Position numbers and translations under genes: made by a program. Below, one piece after another: positions 47,998-57,704 of a stretch of 64,000 nucleotides of DNA. The notes beneath the pieces are model-generated. The model was not told the origin of the DNA and did not search any database. It saw only the letters and a program-made list of their open reading frames with translations. How positions within the stretch are numbered: the first letter of the stretch is position 1; each line of letters opens with the position of its first letter. Where the stretch lies: contig NZ_JALRNF010000008.1 in assembly GCF_030272895.1 (NCBI RefSeq), forward strand, positions 1-64,000, read 5' to 3'. The stretch comes from Pseudomonas sp. BGr12. GTDB lineage: Bacteria; Pseudomonadota; Gammaproteobacteria; Pseudomonadales; Pseudomonadaceae.

Positions 47998-48152
47998 TCG
48001 CCGGCTCGTTCTAGTTAGGGAATCTTCGGCAATTCGGATCAGGCCAGACTAGCGGTTAAAAACCCGTATTTGAAGATGATTGCCGCACTTTGCCGAAAAA
48101 AGACTACAACAAAAAGCAACAACACCTGACAGGCGGGGGAGACAAAAACAGA

Positions 48153-48176
48153 AACGCCCCGGCAAGCCGGGGCGTT
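48153..48176 (-). terminator. Intrinsic terminator after the DUF1329 gene
   Basis: AACGCCCCGG/CCGGGGCGTT is a perfect 10-bp stem with a 4-nt loop. On the minus strand it is followed by a T-rich stretch (tttctgttttt). It separates the DUF1302-DUF1329 transcript from the LuxR regulator gene. Confidence 0.85.
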
Positions 48177-48204
48177 CTGGGAGATCACACGGAGGTTTTG
48201 AAGC

Positions 48205-49575
48205 TTAGCGCACACCTTCCTGGCGAAGCGCTGCGGGCTGGAAGTCGCTGATGCTGGCCGTGAAACCGAAGTCGTAGGCCCGCTTTTCCTCGTTCTTCAT
48301 GCCCAGTGCCAGATAGCGACCCGACTGCAGGTCGTAAATGGCTTCCAGGGTGTACCACGGCACCTGGACGTTGTAGTAGTCCTGGGAGTGGGCCTCGGAA
48401 ACGCGCCACAGTTGACCACGACCGTCGTACTGGTCGATCACTGCGGCCTGCCAGGTGTCTTCGTCGATGTAGAAGTCACGCTTGGCGTAGATATGGCGCT
48501 GGCCTGGCTTGAGGGTCGCCACCACATGCCAGACGCGGCGCAGCTCGTAACGGCTCAGGTCCTGGTTGATGTGGCCGGCCTTGATGATATCGGCGTACTT
48601 GAGCTTGGGGTCATCGAGCTTGTAGCTGTTGGAGGCGATGTACAGCTCCTTCTTGCCTTCCAGCTTCCAGTCGTAACGGTCCGGCGCACCGTTGAACATG
48701 TCCAGGTTGTCGGAGGTACGCAGGCCGTCAGCCGCGGTACCCGGACCGTCGTAGGACACCTGTGGTGCCTGGCGCACGCGACGCTGACCGGCGTTGTAGA
48801 CCCACGCCTTGCGCGGCTCCTTGACCTGGTCGAGGGTCTCGTGGACCAGCAGCACGGTACCGGCCAGGCGCGCTGGTGCCGTCACCTTCTGCTTGAAGTA
48901 GAACAGTACGTTGCCCGGGTTGGCCGGATCGTAACCCTTGATCCGGTCGCGGAAGACGAACTGGTCCTGGAAGTACACCAGGCTGTAGGAGCCGTTTTGC
49001 TGTGGCGTGGCCTGGGTGACCAGACGGGTCACGCTGCCGCCACGGTAGCGGGTGATGTGGTTCCAGATCACCTCGAGACCGCTCTGGGGAATCGGGAAGG
49101 GAACGGCCGTATTGAAGTTCACCAGACCGTTGCCGCCCTCGACCAGCTTGGTGCTGGTGGCGTTCTGCTTGATGGCGGCGAACACTTCATCCGGTACGGT
49201 GGCACCGCGATGGGTCGGGTACACCGGGATCTTGAAGGTGTCCGGGTAGCGCTTGAACATCGCCACCTGGCCCGGGGACAGCTTGTCCTTGTACTGGTCG
49301 ACGTTCTGCGCAGTGATGGTGTACAGCGGCTTCTCGCCAGCGTACGGATCGGCGAGGAAGCCCTTGGCGTCGACTGCGCCGGCAGTCTTGGACAGTGGCT
49401 TCCAGGCGCTGATCGAACCATCGGCGTTACCGGCTTTTTCCGCACCCATCGGGGTCAGCGTGGTGCCGAGTTTGGCTGCCTCGTCGGCGGACACCGCCGC
49501 CATGACGCTGGTCGCCAGCAGCGACAGGCCCAGTACACCGGCTTGCAGCAGATTCTTGGTCATTTTCATGTTCAT
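48205..49575 (-). CDS. DUF1329 exported protein
   Basis: This 456-residue protein has a signal peptide (about 1-27, ending SVMAAV). DUF1329 proteins have a LolB/LolA-like beta fold and pair with DUF1302 outer-membrane proteins. The pair is thought to handle transport of hydrophobic substrates at the outer membrane. It follows the DUF1302 gene by 21 nt and ends at a strong terminator. Confidence 0.9.
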   Translation of the reverse strand: MNMKMTKNLLQAGVLGLSLLATSVMAAVSADEAAKLGTTLTPMGAEKAGNADGSISAWKPLSKTAGAVDAKGFLADPYAGEKPLYTITAQNVDQYKDKLSPGQVAMFKRYPDTFKIPVYPTHRGATVPDEVFAAIKQNATSTKLVEGGNGLVNFNTAVPFPIPQSGLEVIWNHITRYRGGSVTRLVTQATPQQNGSYSLVYFQDQFVFRDRIKGYDPANPGNVLFYFKQKVTAPARLAGTVLLVHETLDQVKEPRKAWVYNAGQRRVRQAPQVSYDGPGTAADGLRTSDNLDMFNGAPDRYDWKLEGKKELYIASNSYKLDDPKLKYADIIKAGHINQDLSRYELRRVWHVVATLKPGQRHIYAKRDFYIDEDTWQAAVIDQYDGRGQLWRVSEAHSQDYYNVQVPWYTLEAIYDLQSGRYLALGMKNEEKRAYDFGFTASISDFQPAALRQEGVR

Positions 49576-49596
49576 GCTCGTCCTGAATCCGAATTC

Positions 49597-51480
49597 TTAG
49601 AAGTTCACGCCGAAGCTGAGGGCGATGAAATCGCGGTCATCCACGGTGGTGTACTTGCCGTCGAAGAAGTTGGTGTACGACAGGCTGGTGGTGTAGGTGT
49701 TCTGGTACTCGGCATCCAGGCCCAGGCTGATGGCCTTGCGCCCTTCCTCGAAGTTGCCACCAGGGCCCGGGGAGTAACCGGAGACGTCATGGGACCAGGC
49801 CACGTTCGGCTTGAGGTTGACCCCGGCGAAGACGTCGTTGTAGTCCCAGATTGCCCGGGCACGGTAGCCCCAGGAAGTGCTGGTGGTGAAACCGTCGTTT
49901 TCGCACTTGCGGCTGAGGTTGGCCGACGAGGCATTGTTACCGGCACCGGCGATGGTCCGGCTGTTGAGGAACTCACAGGTGTTCAGCGGGCCGGTAGCCG
50001 GCAGTGGGCCTGGGCCGTAGACCGGATCGCGACCGTAGCGCAGCTCATGCGCGCTCTCCAGGCCGCCGACGTGGGTCACGCCGACTTCACCCACCACGGT
50101 CAGACGGCTTGCGCCCATGACCTGGTCGAAGAAGTGCGTGAGGGTGGTCTGGAACTGGGTGATTTCCTTGCGGGTGTAGCCGTGCTGGTCCTGGCCCGGC
50201 ACGCCCTTGAGCAGCGATGCGTTACCGAAGCCCGGGATTGGCGTAACGCCGGAGTAGAGGATATCGGTGGTGTTGAGCTGAACCGGCGCATTCGGCCGAT
50301 AGCTGATTTCACCGCTCCACGCGGTACCGGTAGGCAGGGTGGTGGAGAAGCTCAGGCCATACAGGCGAATGTCTTCGGGGTACTCGACAAAGTACTGCGA
50401 GTTGCCGGCGACGATCAGCGGCGCCAGTGCCTGCAGGCTGGCTGGCAGGCGACCCAGCCCGGCATAGACCGATGGTGCCGCACCCGTGGCACTGAAGATC
50501 GGTGCACGGCTGTGGTAGTTCATGAAATAGGCGCCGAACTCGGTATCCAGCGGCTCGAACATATAGCGCATGGCGACGCCGAACTGGCCGCTGTCACGTG
50601 CATCGCGATCGGGACCGCGGTCGACCAGCACGCCTTCCTGGTTGATGTCGACACCCTGGCTGGCGAGGAAGCCCAGTGCAGCCGGCGGCAGGCTGCGGCT
50701 GCTGTTGAGCAGGCGCAGGTTATCGGTACAGCCGTCGGCGATGACGTCTGGCTGCGAGAAGAAGGTGCCGCAGTTGTCGACGACGGTCTGGTCCCATTCG
50801 ATCTGGTAGAAGGCTTCGGCCGACAGGTTGTCGGTCAGGCTCTGGGATATGTAGAACATGTTGACCGGGATCAGGCCTTCCTTGATCTCGGCACCGGGGC
50901 GGCGGAACGCGGCCACGTCGATCGGGTTGATCGAGTTGATACCGCCACCGATGAAGGTACTTTCACCCCAGCTCACCACCTGTTTGCCCAGGCGCACCGA
51001 GCCCGGCTCATCGGCGATGGAATAGTTGTGGTAGACGAAGGCGTCGAGGATCTGGCCGCCCGCGGACTTGGCGCCCTCTTTGCGGCCGGAGTCGCTGATG
51101 TCCTTGAACGGACGGCTTTCATCCTTGAGCTCGAAGTCGTACCAGTACTTGCCGCGCACGAACACGCCGGTATCGCCGTACTTGAGCTCCAGGTCATGGA
51201 TGCCCTTGAAGATTTTCGAGAAGGTCTCACCGCGCTTGAAGTTCAGGTGGCCGTCGTCGGAGGTCTGGGACAGGCCCTTGCCGCCGTTGTTGACGCCGAT
51301 CAGGTTCTCGTTCGGCTTGGCCGTCGACCAGCTGGCGCCCACGGACAGGGACGAGTCGAACGAGCCTTCGATTTCACCGATGTTGAAGCTGACGCCGAAT
51401 GCAGGACCGGCGAGCGTAGAAGCGAGGCTGACGGCCAGTGGCAGTTTCGCCCGGCGCCAGAACGGATTTACAGATGTCAT
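49597..51480 (-). CDS. DUF1302 outer membrane protein
   Basis: This 627-residue protein has a basic N-terminus and signal-like hydrophobic segment (about 10-30, LPLAVSLASTLAGPAFG), then a beta-rich body ending in the aromatic terminal motif (FIALSFGVNF) of outer membrane barrels. DUF1302 proteins are FadL-like in setting and appear with DUF1329 and acyl-CoA ligases in gene clusters for uptake of fatty acids, alkanes or sterols. First gene of the pair. Confidence 0.9.
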   Translation of the reverse strand: MTSVNPFWRRAKLPLAVSLASTLAGPAFGVSFNIGEIEGSFDSSLSVGASWSTAKPNENLIGVNNGGKGLSQTSDDGHLNFKRGETFSKIFKGIHDLELKYGDTGVFVRGKYWYDFELKDESRPFKDISDSGRKEGAKSAGGQILDAFVYHNYSIADEPGSVRLGKQVVSWGESTFIGGGINSINPIDVAAFRRPGAEIKEGLIPVNMFYISQSLTDNLSAEAFYQIEWDQTVVDNCGTFFSQPDVIADGCTDNLRLLNSSRSLPPAALGFLASQGVDINQEGVLVDRGPDRDARDSGQFGVAMRYMFEPLDTEFGAYFMNYHSRAPIFSATGAAPSVYAGLGRLPASLQALAPLIVAGNSQYFVEYPEDIRLYGLSFSTTLPTGTAWSGEISYRPNAPVQLNTTDILYSGVTPIPGFGNASLLKGVPGQDQHGYTRKEITQFQTTLTHFFDQVMGASRLTVVGEVGVTHVGGLESAHELRYGRDPVYGPGPLPATGPLNTCEFLNSRTIAGAGNNASSANLSRKCENDGFTTSTSWGYRARAIWDYNDVFAGVNLKPNVAWSHDVSGYSPGPGGNFEEGRKAISLGLDAEYQNTYTTSLSYTNFFDGKYTTVDDRDFIALSFGVNF

Positions 51481-51813
51481 CGACGCTACTCCATGTACTT
51501 TATTTTTATGGCAGTGAGTCCTTTGCAGAAACGCTTCGTTCGACCGGTGTCAGTGCATCCGGTGATCGAGCAAGTGACCAGGCACATTCATGTGCAGTCC
51601 CCCGTTCCTGAAAATCCCCTGGCCCGACTATAGCCAGCAGGTACCGGTGCTTGATCCCTCTAAAGTGTGATTTGCATCCCCGCCCCCTGGCGCGGCCCTT
51701 GGGACCGGCCAGCTGCGCTGGCAGGGGCAAGGATGGCTGAATTCTGTCATTTGACAAGGCTTGCAGGCGTCTGGCGTGCGGGTCGCGCCTCGCATGGCGC
51801 GACCCGCACCTGA
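51481..51813. promoter_or_regulatory. Intergenic region with promoter of DUF1302 and a long hairpin
   Basis: This 333-nt region has no gene. At 51776-51809 a perfect 14-bp stem with a 6-nt loop follows the acyl-CoA ligase stop by 5 nt; there is no T-run, so it may stabilise the mRNA or act as a hairpin terminator. The promoter of DUF1302-DUF1329 must lie within about 51490-51760, but no clear -24/-12 or -35/-10 pair is seen. Confidence 0.5.
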
Positions 51814-53496
51814 TCACAGGGTCGAGAGGAAGGTACTGTTACTGGCCTGCCACTGGCTGATATCCACGCGGATGCGCTTCTTGTCGAGCTTGCCGACACT
51901 GGTCTTGGGAATTTCAGTAACAAGGGCGATCTGGCTGGGGATCGCCCACTTGTTGATGTGCCCCAGTTCCACGAACGGCTTGAGGTGTTCCTTGAGCAAG
52001 CGGGCGTCGATGCTGTGGCCCTCGTGCACCACCAGCAGGGCGAAGGGACGCTCGCCCCATTGCGGATCGGCGACCCCGACCACGGCCACTTCGCGTATCG
52101 CCGGATGACGGCTGATCAGGTCTTCGAGTTCCAGTGAGGAGATCCACTCGCCACCGGTCTTGATCACGTCCTTGATGCGGTCGCGGATGTCGATCACCCC
52201 CATGCTGTCGAGGGTGGCGACGTCACCGGTGTGCAGCCAGCCGCCCTGCCAGAGTTCGGCGCCCTTCTGCGGTTCGCGGAAGTAGCCCATGGTCAGCCAG
52301 GGCGCGCGTAGCACCAGCTCGCCCTGGGTCTCGCCGTCGGCGGGGAGGAAGTTGCCGTCGCCGTCGACGATGGCCGCCTCCACCAGCGGCACGGGCACTC
52401 CGGCCTTGATCCGGTAGGTGATGCACTCGTCCTCGCTGCCGGCCAGCAGTTCGTCGTTCAGATGCGCGCAGGACACCAGCGGGCAGGTCTCGGACATGCC
52501 GTAGGCGGCGGTGAGCTGGATGCCGTGGGCCTTGGCGGCCTCGTACAGGGCGCGGTTCAGCGCGCTGCCGCCGATGATGATCTTCCAGCCGCCGAAGTCC
52601 TGTTGCTGCGCGCCCTTGGCATTGAGCAGCATCTGCAGGATGGTCGGCACACAGTGCGAGAAGGTGACCTTCTCGTTGCGCCACAGATGGCAGAGCATTT
52701 CCGGCTCGTAACGCCCGGGGTAGACCTGCTTGATCCCGAGCATGGTGGCCACGTAGGGAATACCCCAGGCATGGACGTGGAACATCGGGGTAATGGGCAT
52801 GTACACATCGTCGCTGCCCAGCAGGCGCACGCTGTCGATACTGCCGGTCACCGACGCCGCCGCCAGGGTGTGCAGCACCAGTTGCCGGTGGGTGAAGTAC
52901 ACGCCCTTGGGGTTACCGGTGGTGCCGGTGGTGTAGAAGGTGGTGGCCACCGAGTTCTCGTCGAAGTCGGGGAAGTCGTACACCGGGCTGGCCGCCGCCA
53001 GCAGTTGCTCGTACTCGCCGACCAGGTTCGGCAGGTCGGCAGTCTTGGTTTCGCCGTCGGTCAGCAGCAGGGTTTTCTCTACCGTGGTCAGTTGCCCGGC
53101 GAGCCCCTGGTAGAGGCCGACGAAATCGCTGTTGACCAGCACGAAGCGGTCTTCGGCGTGGTTCATGGTGTAGAGGATCTGCTCCGGAGACAGGCGCACG
53201 TTGATGGTGTGCACCACCGCGCCGATCATCGGGATGGCAAACATGCATTCCAGATAACGGTGGCTGTCCCAGTCCATGACCGCCACGGTGTCACCGGCCT
53301 TGACCCCGGCCTCGGTCAGGACGTTGGCCAGCCGGGCGATGCGTTCGTTGAGGGTCAGGTAGCTGTAGCGCAACTGGTCGCGGTAGACGATCTCGCGGGT
53401 TTTCTCGTAGCGACTGCCAGACAGCAACAAGCGCTTGATCAACAGCGGAAACTGATAGGCGCCCTCGGCGGGAGGAATGACACGAGTCTGCAACAT
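51814..53496 (-). CDS. Fatty acyl-CoA ligase (AMP-forming)
   Basis: This 560-residue adenylating enzyme has TFYTTGTTGNPKGVYFTHR (P-loop, about 180-198), YGMSETCP, GELVLRAPWLTMGYF, HTGDVATLD and a C-terminal KTSVGKLDK with catalytic Lys. It is typical of medium-chain fatty acyl-CoA synthetases. It activates an acid to CoA thioester, a logical next step after DUF1302/1329-mediated uptake. The ATG at 53496 follows an AAGGGA site; an ATG 8 codons upstream does not. It is upstream of DUF1302 on the same strand. Confidence 0.92.
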   Translation of the reverse strand: MLQTRVIPPAEGAYQFPLLIKRLLLSGSRYEKTREIVYRDQLRYSYLTLNERIARLANVLTEAGVKAGDTVAVMDWDSHRYLECMFAIPMIGAVVHTINVRLSPEQILYTMNHAEDRFVLVNSDFVGLYQGLAGQLTTVEKTLLLTDGETKTADLPNLVGEYEQLLAAASPVYDFPDFDENSVATTFYTTGTTGNPKGVYFTHRQLVLHTLAAASVTGSIDSVRLLGSDDVYMPITPMFHVHAWGIPYVATMLGIKQVYPGRYEPEMLCHLWRNEKVTFSHCVPTILQMLLNAKGAQQQDFGGWKIIIGGSALNRALYEAAKAHGIQLTAAYGMSETCPLVSCAHLNDELLAGSEDECITYRIKAGVPVPLVEAAIVDGDGNFLPADGETQGELVLRAPWLTMGYFREPQKGAELWQGGWLHTGDVATLDSMGVIDIRDRIKDVIKTGGEWISSLELEDLISRHPAIREVAVVGVADPQWGERPFALLVVHEGHSIDARLLKEHLKPFVELGHINKWAIPSQIALVTEIPKTSVGKLDKKRIRVDISQWQASNSTFLSTL

Positions 53497-53619
53497 AAGA
53501 GTCCCTTTTCTAGAGTGCACAGGCTGGGCAAGACTTTTCCCACTCTAGAACGCCGCAACGCCGATCAAATCAGCCAAAGGAATGATTTGACCGGGCGAGG
53601 GATTAGCGGCCAATTGCCA

Positions 53620-54249
53620 TTAATGCATTTCGGTGAAGGCGATCTTCACGCCCAGGGCGATCAGCACCGCGCCCATGGTCCGGTCGAACCAGTGGCCCAT
53701 GCGGGCGAACGCGGCGCGCACACGCTGCTGGCTGAACAGCATGGCCACCAGGCAGAACCACAGGCCGGTGGCCAGGGCCAGGTAGATGCCATAACCGGCC
53801 TGGATCGCCAGCGGCGTATGCGGATTGATCACCACGGTGAACAGCGACAGGAAGAACAAGGTGGCTTTGGGGTTCAGGCCATTGGTCATGAAACCGGCAA
53901 CGAATGCGGCGCGCGGGGTGCGCTCGACGGTCGAATCCGCCACGTTTTCACTGCCCGGCGCTGCAGGGCGCGCACGCAAGGCCTTGTAGCCGATGTACAG
54001 CAGGTAGGCGGCGGCCAGCCATTTCAGGGCGTTGAACAGCATGATCGACTGCGACACGATCAGGCCGATGCCCAACAGCGAGTAGCCCACATGCAGGAAG
54101 ATCGCCGTGCCCACGCCGAAGGCGGTCCAGGTGCCAGCACGCCGGCCATGGGTCACGCTCTCGCGCACGACCACGGCGAAATCGGGACCGGGGCTGGCCA
54201 CGGCCAGCAGGTGAATCAGGGCGACGGTGAGAAATTCAGCCCAGTACAT
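53620..54249 (-). CDS. LysE/RhtB-family amino acid exporter
   Basis: This 209-residue protein has about six hydrophobic helices and the LysE signature region SPGPDFAVVVRESVTHGRRAG (near residue 19), plus FVAGFMTNGLNPKATLFF. These proteins export amino acids or homoserine-type metabolites by proton exchange. It stands alone, 123 nt from the acyl-CoA ligase start, with a REP pair upstream. Confidence 0.88.
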   Translation of the reverse strand: MYWAEFLTVALIHLLAVASPGPDFAVVVRESVTHGRRAGTWTAFGVGTAIFLHVGYSLLGIGLIVSQSIMLFNALKWLAAAYLLYIGYKALRARPAAPGSENVADSTVERTPRAAFVAGFMTNGLNPKATLFFLSLFTVVINPHTPLAIQAGYGIYLALATGLWFCLVAMLFSQQRVRAAFARMGHWFDRTMGAVLIALGVKIAFTEMH

Positions 54250-54320
54250 GGGAGCTCCTTGCGGCAGTGGGTGAAAACAGAAGGCTGTACATTACGCCCA
54301 CGACACACCTCGTAACAACC

Positions 54321-54378
54321 TGTAGGAGCGAGCTTGCGTGTCGGTCACATTGCATCGCGGGACAAGCCCGCTCCTACA
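54321..54378. repeat. REP pair (BIME-like)
   Basis: One diverged REP core (tgtaggagcgagcttgcgtg) and one standard core in inverse orientation (cgcgggacaagcccgctcctaca) are found. This unit is unusual in lying in a divergent region between the LysE and quinone reductase genes. Confidence 0.8.
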
Positions 54379-54450
54379 AGAAGGCATGCTTGACTCTCCC
54401 CCAAGGGGCAGCCGCTAGCCTGTGCGCTTTGCACGGCAGATCAGTCTTTG

Positions 54451-55029
54451 ATGAGCAAACGTATCCTGGTGCTACTCGGCCACCCTTCGAACCGGAGTTT
54501 CTGCGCAGCGCTGGCCGCTGCCTACGTTGGCGGCGCCCGCACCGTCGGCCACGACGTCCAGGTCCTGGAAATCGGCGCCCTGCAGTTCGACCCGGTGCTG
54601 CGCAGCGGTTACCAGCACCGGCAGCCGCTGGAACCCGACCTGCTGCATGCCCAGGCGCTGATCGACTGGGCCGAACACCTGGTGTTCGTCTTCCCGATCT
54701 GGTGGGGTGGCATACCGGCGCTGCTCAAAGGTTTTCTCGACCGTGTCCTATTGCCCGGCTTCGCCTTCAAGTACCACAGCGATTCGATCTTTCCCCAGCG
54801 ACTGCTCAAGGGCCGCAGCGCCGACTTGCTGGTGTGCATGGATACGCCACCTTGGTACTACCGCTGGGTCCAGCGCATGCCGGCACTGGAGCAGATGCGC
54901 CGCACAACCCTGAGCTTCTGTGGAATCAGGCCGCAAAAGACGTTAACGTTCGGTCCCATCATCAGCTCGAGCGCTACGCAACGCGACAAATGGTTGCGGC
55001 GTGCGCACAAGCTGGCAACTGCCAGGTAA
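54451..55029 (+). CDS. NAD(P)H quinone oxidoreductase-like flavoprotein
   Basis: This 192-residue flavodoxin-like protein has the FMN loop LGHPSNRSFCAALAAAY (about 8-24), FVFPIWWGGIPALLKGFLDRV (about 78-98) and the C-terminal RTTLSFCGI strand. It fits the KefF/MdaB/NQO1 group that reduces quinones by two electrons. The ATG at 54451 starts the first strand; an in-frame TTG just upstream is not needed. A MerR regulator follows 12 nt later. Confidence 0.85.
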   Translation: MSKRILVLLGHPSNRSFCAALAAAYVGGARTVGHDVQVLEIGALQFDPVLRSGYQHRQPLEPDLLHAQALIDWAEHLVFVFPIWWGGIPALLKGFLDRVLLPGFAFKYHSDSIFPQRLLKGRSADLLVCMDTPPWYYRWVQRMPALEQMRRTTLSFCGIRPQKTLTFGPIISSSATQRDKWLRRAHKLATAR

Positions 55030-55041
55030 AGGGACTTTACA

Positions 55042-55413
55042 ATGTACATCGGCAAGGCCGCGAAGCTGTCCGGCGCCACCATCAAATGCATACGCCACTA
55101 CGAGAAGATCGGCCTGCTGCCCGCGCCCAGGCGCCAGGGTAGCTACCGTGTCTATGACGAGCAGAGCGTGGCGCTGTTGAGCTTGATCAAGTGTGGGCAG
55201 AAACTGGGGTTCAGCCTCAAGCAGATGCAGACGATGATCAATGATGATGACCAGGCCGAGCCCGCCGTGACCCGTATCCACCAGGCCATCAGCGCCAGGA
55301 AGGCCCAGCTGCAGGTCGAGATCGACAACCTGCGCGAGCAGCAGAAAAACCTGCTCGCCTTCGAGACCAACCTCAAGCAGACCCGGTACGACTGCTTCAC
55401 CTATTCGACCTGA
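55042..55413 (+). CDS. MerR-family regulator
   Basis: This 123-residue protein has a MerR winged helix (about 1-70: YIGKAAKLSGATIKCIRHYEKIGLLPAP) and a coiled-coil dimer helix (about 85-118). It lacks the paired C-terminal Cys of metal-sensing MerR proteins; one Cys (YDCFTY) remains. Co-directional with the quinone reductase, which it probably regulates in response to electrophile or oxidative stress. Confidence 0.87.
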   Translation: MYIGKAAKLSGATIKCIRHYEKIGLLPAPRRQGSYRVYDEQSVALLSLIKCGQKLGFSLKQMQTMINDDDQAEPAVTRIHQAISARKAQLQVEIDNLREQQKNLLAFETNLKQTRYDCFTYST

Positions 55414-55441
55414 GTCCCCCTGTCACTCACTGGAGCCGCCC

Positions 55442-56407
55442 ATGTCCGCCCCTCGCCGCGCCGTCTTCCTCGATCATCATTCCCTGGACCTGGGCGACCT
55501 GAGCCTGGATCGCCTGCGCGGCTGCTTCGACGAGCTGCAACTGTACCCGGCCAGCAGCCCCGAACAGGTTGCCGAACGCTTGCAGGGGGCGACCGTGGCC
55601 ATCAGCAACAAGGTGATGATCGACGCCGACACCCTGGCCGCCTGCCCAACCCTGAAGCTGATCCTGGTGGCTGCCACCGGCACCAACAACGTCGACCTGC
55701 AGGCCGCCCGGGCCCAGGGCGTGGTCGTCAGCAACTGCCAGGGCTACGGCACGCCGTCGGTCGCCCAGCACACCCTGGCATTGCTGCTGGCCCTGGCCAC
55801 CCGCCTGCCGGACTACCAGCAGGCCGTGGCGGCGGGACAATGGGGTCGCACCAAGCAGTTCTGCCTGCTGGATTTCCCCATCGTTGAACTGGAAGGCAAG
55901 ACCCTGGGCCTGCTCGGCCATGGCGAGCTGGGCGGCGCCGTGGCGCGCCTGGCCGAAGCCTTCGGCATGCAGGTGTTGCTCGGCCAGTTGCCGGGACGCC
56001 CCGCGCGCGAAGACCGCCTGACCCTGGACGAGTTGCTGCCCCAGGTCGACGCCCTGACCCTGCACTGCCCACTCAACGAACACACCCGCAACCTGATTGG
56101 CGCCCGCGAACTGGCCTTGCTCAAGCCCGGCGCCTTCGTCGTCAACACCGCTCGTGGCGGCCTGATCGACGAGCAGGCGCTGGCCGATGCCCTGCGTGCC
56201 GGTCACCTGGGCGGTGCGGCCACCGATGTGCTGAGCGTCGAGCCGCCGGTCGACGGCAATCCGCTGCTGGCCGGCGACATCCCGCGCCTGATCGTCACCC
56301 CGCACAGTGCCTGGGGTGCGGTGGAGTCGCGCCAGCGCATCGTCGAGCAACTGAGCGAGAACGCCGAGGCCTTTTTTGCCGGCAACCCACGTCGACAGGT
56401 CGGCTAA
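55442..56407 (+). CDS. D-2-hydroxyacid dehydrogenase (NAD-dependent)
   Basis: This 321-residue enzyme has the Rossmann motif LGHGELGGAVA (about 155-165), NTARGGLIDE (catalytic Arg), and TPHSAWGAVESRQR (catalytic His). Type is glycerate/hydroxypyruvate reductase-like. It reduces a 2-keto acid such as hydroxypyruvate or glyoxylate. It begins 28 nt after the MerR gene but is probably an independent function. Confidence 0.9.
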   Translation: MSAPRRAVFLDHHSLDLGDLSLDRLRGCFDELQLYPASSPEQVAERLQGATVAISNKVMIDADTLAACPTLKLILVAATGTNNVDLQAARAQGVVVSNCQGYGTPSVAQHTLALLLALATRLPDYQQAVAAGQWGRTKQFCLLDFPIVELEGKTLGLLGHGELGGAVARLAEAFGMQVLLGQLPGRPAREDRLTLDELLPQVDALTLHCPLNEHTRNLIGARELALLKPGAFVVNTARGGLIDEQALADALRAGHLGGAATDVLSVEPPVDGNPLLAGDIPRLIVTPHSAWGAVESRQRIVEQLSENAEAFFAGNPRRQVG

Positions 56408-56458
56408 GCCGCGCCCGGCTCTGGTAAACTCCGCCACTTTTTTCAGGAGCCCGCGTCC

Positions 56459-57457
56459 ATGGACCCGCGCAGTGAAGTGTTGCTTCGTCAGGCCGAACTT
56501 TTCCAGGGCTCGCTACTGCTCGCCGGCCTGCCTGCCGACGACCTGCTCGGCAAGCTGCCCGCAGCCCAGGGCTGGTGCTGGCATGCCGGTGACCAGGCGG
56601 CCCTCGATGCACGCTTTGCCGGCCGCAGCCATTTCGGCGTAGAGGCCCCCGCCCACGCCTTCGACGGCGCCGTGCTGTTCCTGCCCAAGTCCCGCGACCT
56701 GGCCGCTTACCTGCTCAATGCCCTGGCCTCGCGCCTGGCCGGGCGTGAGCTGTACCTGGTCGGCGAAAAACGTGGCGGTATCGAAGGCGCGGCGAAACAG
56801 CTGCATGCCTTCGGCAAGCCGCGCAAACTCGATAGCGCCCGCCACTGCCAGCTCTGGCAGGTGACGGTGGAGCACGCACCGCAAGCCACGCCGCTGGAAA
56901 GCCTGGCCGAGCGCTTCGAGCTGCCGCTGGCCGACGGCGCGCTGCAGATCGTCAGCCTGCCGGGGGTGTTCAGCCATGGCCGCCTGGACCGTGGCACCGC
57001 CCTGCTGCTCGAGCACCTGGACCAGTTGCCGGTCGGCCATGTGCTCGATTTCGGCTGTGGCGCCGGCGTGCTCGGGGCTACCCTCAAGCGCCGCTACCCA
57101 CAAAGCCGGGTCACCCTGCTGGATGTCGATGCCTTTGCCGTGGCCAGCAGTCGCCTGACCCTGGCCGCCAACGGTCTGGAAGGCGAGGTGATCTGCGGTG
57201 ACGGCATCGATGCCGCGCCCCGTGGCCTGGAGGTGATCCTGAGCAATCCACCGTTCCATACCGGGGTCCACACCAACTACCAGGCTTCGGAAAACCTGCT
57301 GAAAAAATCAGCCGAACATCTGAAAAAAGGCGGCGAAATGCGCTTGGTCGCCAACAGCTTCCTGCGCTACCAACCGCTGATCGAAAACGCCCTGGGCAAC
57401 TGCCGGATCCGCGCCGAAGGGCAAGGTTTCCGGATCTACCAGGCAACACACGGATAA
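56459..57457 (+). CDS. rsmC: 16S rRNA m2G1207 methyltransferase RsmC
   Basis: This 332-residue protein has a degenerate N-terminal methyltransferase domain (about 1-160) and an active C-terminal one with [13 protein letters not shown] (SAM site, about 197-209) and [14 protein letters not shown] (catalytic NPPF, about 261-274). It methylates G1207 of 16S rRNA in the 30S subunit. The length and motifs are standard for the family. Confidence 0.95.
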   Translation: MDPRSEVLLRQAELFQGSLLLAGLPADDLLGKLPAAQGWCWHAGDQAALDARFAGRSHFGVEAPAHAFDGAVLFLPKSRDLAAYLLNALASRLAGRELYLVGEKRGGIEGAAKQLHAFGKPRKLDSARHCQLWQVTVEHAPQATPLESLAERFELPLADGALQIVSLPGVFSHGRLDRGTALLLEHLDQLPVGHVLDFGCGAGVLGATLKRRYPQSRVTLLDVDAFAVASSRLTLAANGLEGEVICGDGIDAAPRGLEVILSNPPFHTGVHTNYQASENLLKKSAEHLKKGGEMRLVANSFLRYQPLIENALGNCRIRAEGQGFRIYQATHG

Positions 57458-57499
57458 AATCAGCGCTTGCCGAAACGGATTTGCCTAGGCAGAATCCGC

Positions 57500-57680
57500 T
57501 CCGTCCTAGGGGAGTAGTCTCCCGCGAGCACCCCGCTCGCCCGGTACGCGTCAACATACTTGGTCCACAGACCATGGCGCGTGCGACCCACGGTCCGCAC
57601 AGACGGACCCAGGGTTTGACAAGACCTATGACACGCACACCTTACCCGGGGCGGGAAGGCTGTACGTGTCATAGCCGTGT
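57500..57680 (+). promoter_or_regulatory. yybP-ykoY manganese riboswitch
   Basis: The 247-nt leader of the next gene has the hallmarks of this aptamer: GGGGAGTAG at 57509-57517, a CTCCC partner, TCAACATACT near 57549, a GGTTTGACAAGACC segment near 57613-57626, and ACCTTACCCGGGGCGGGAAGGC near 57639-57660 inside a 9-bp stem (CTATGACAC with GTGTCATAG at 57666-57674). In other bacteria this RNA binds Mn2+ and raises expression of Mn exporters such as MntP and UPF0016 proteins. The gene downstream is of that kind. Confidence 0.85.
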
Positions 57681-57704
57681 CGACCCGCCCCCGTAGGAAT
57701 CCTG

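Noticed and set aside
48388..51633. A 1081-codon open frame on the plus strand
   Set aside because: It is the mirror of the DUF1302 and DUF1329 genes; its product is low-complexity with no domain, and the minus-strand genes have clear family motifs. Long antisense frames are common in GC-rich DNA.
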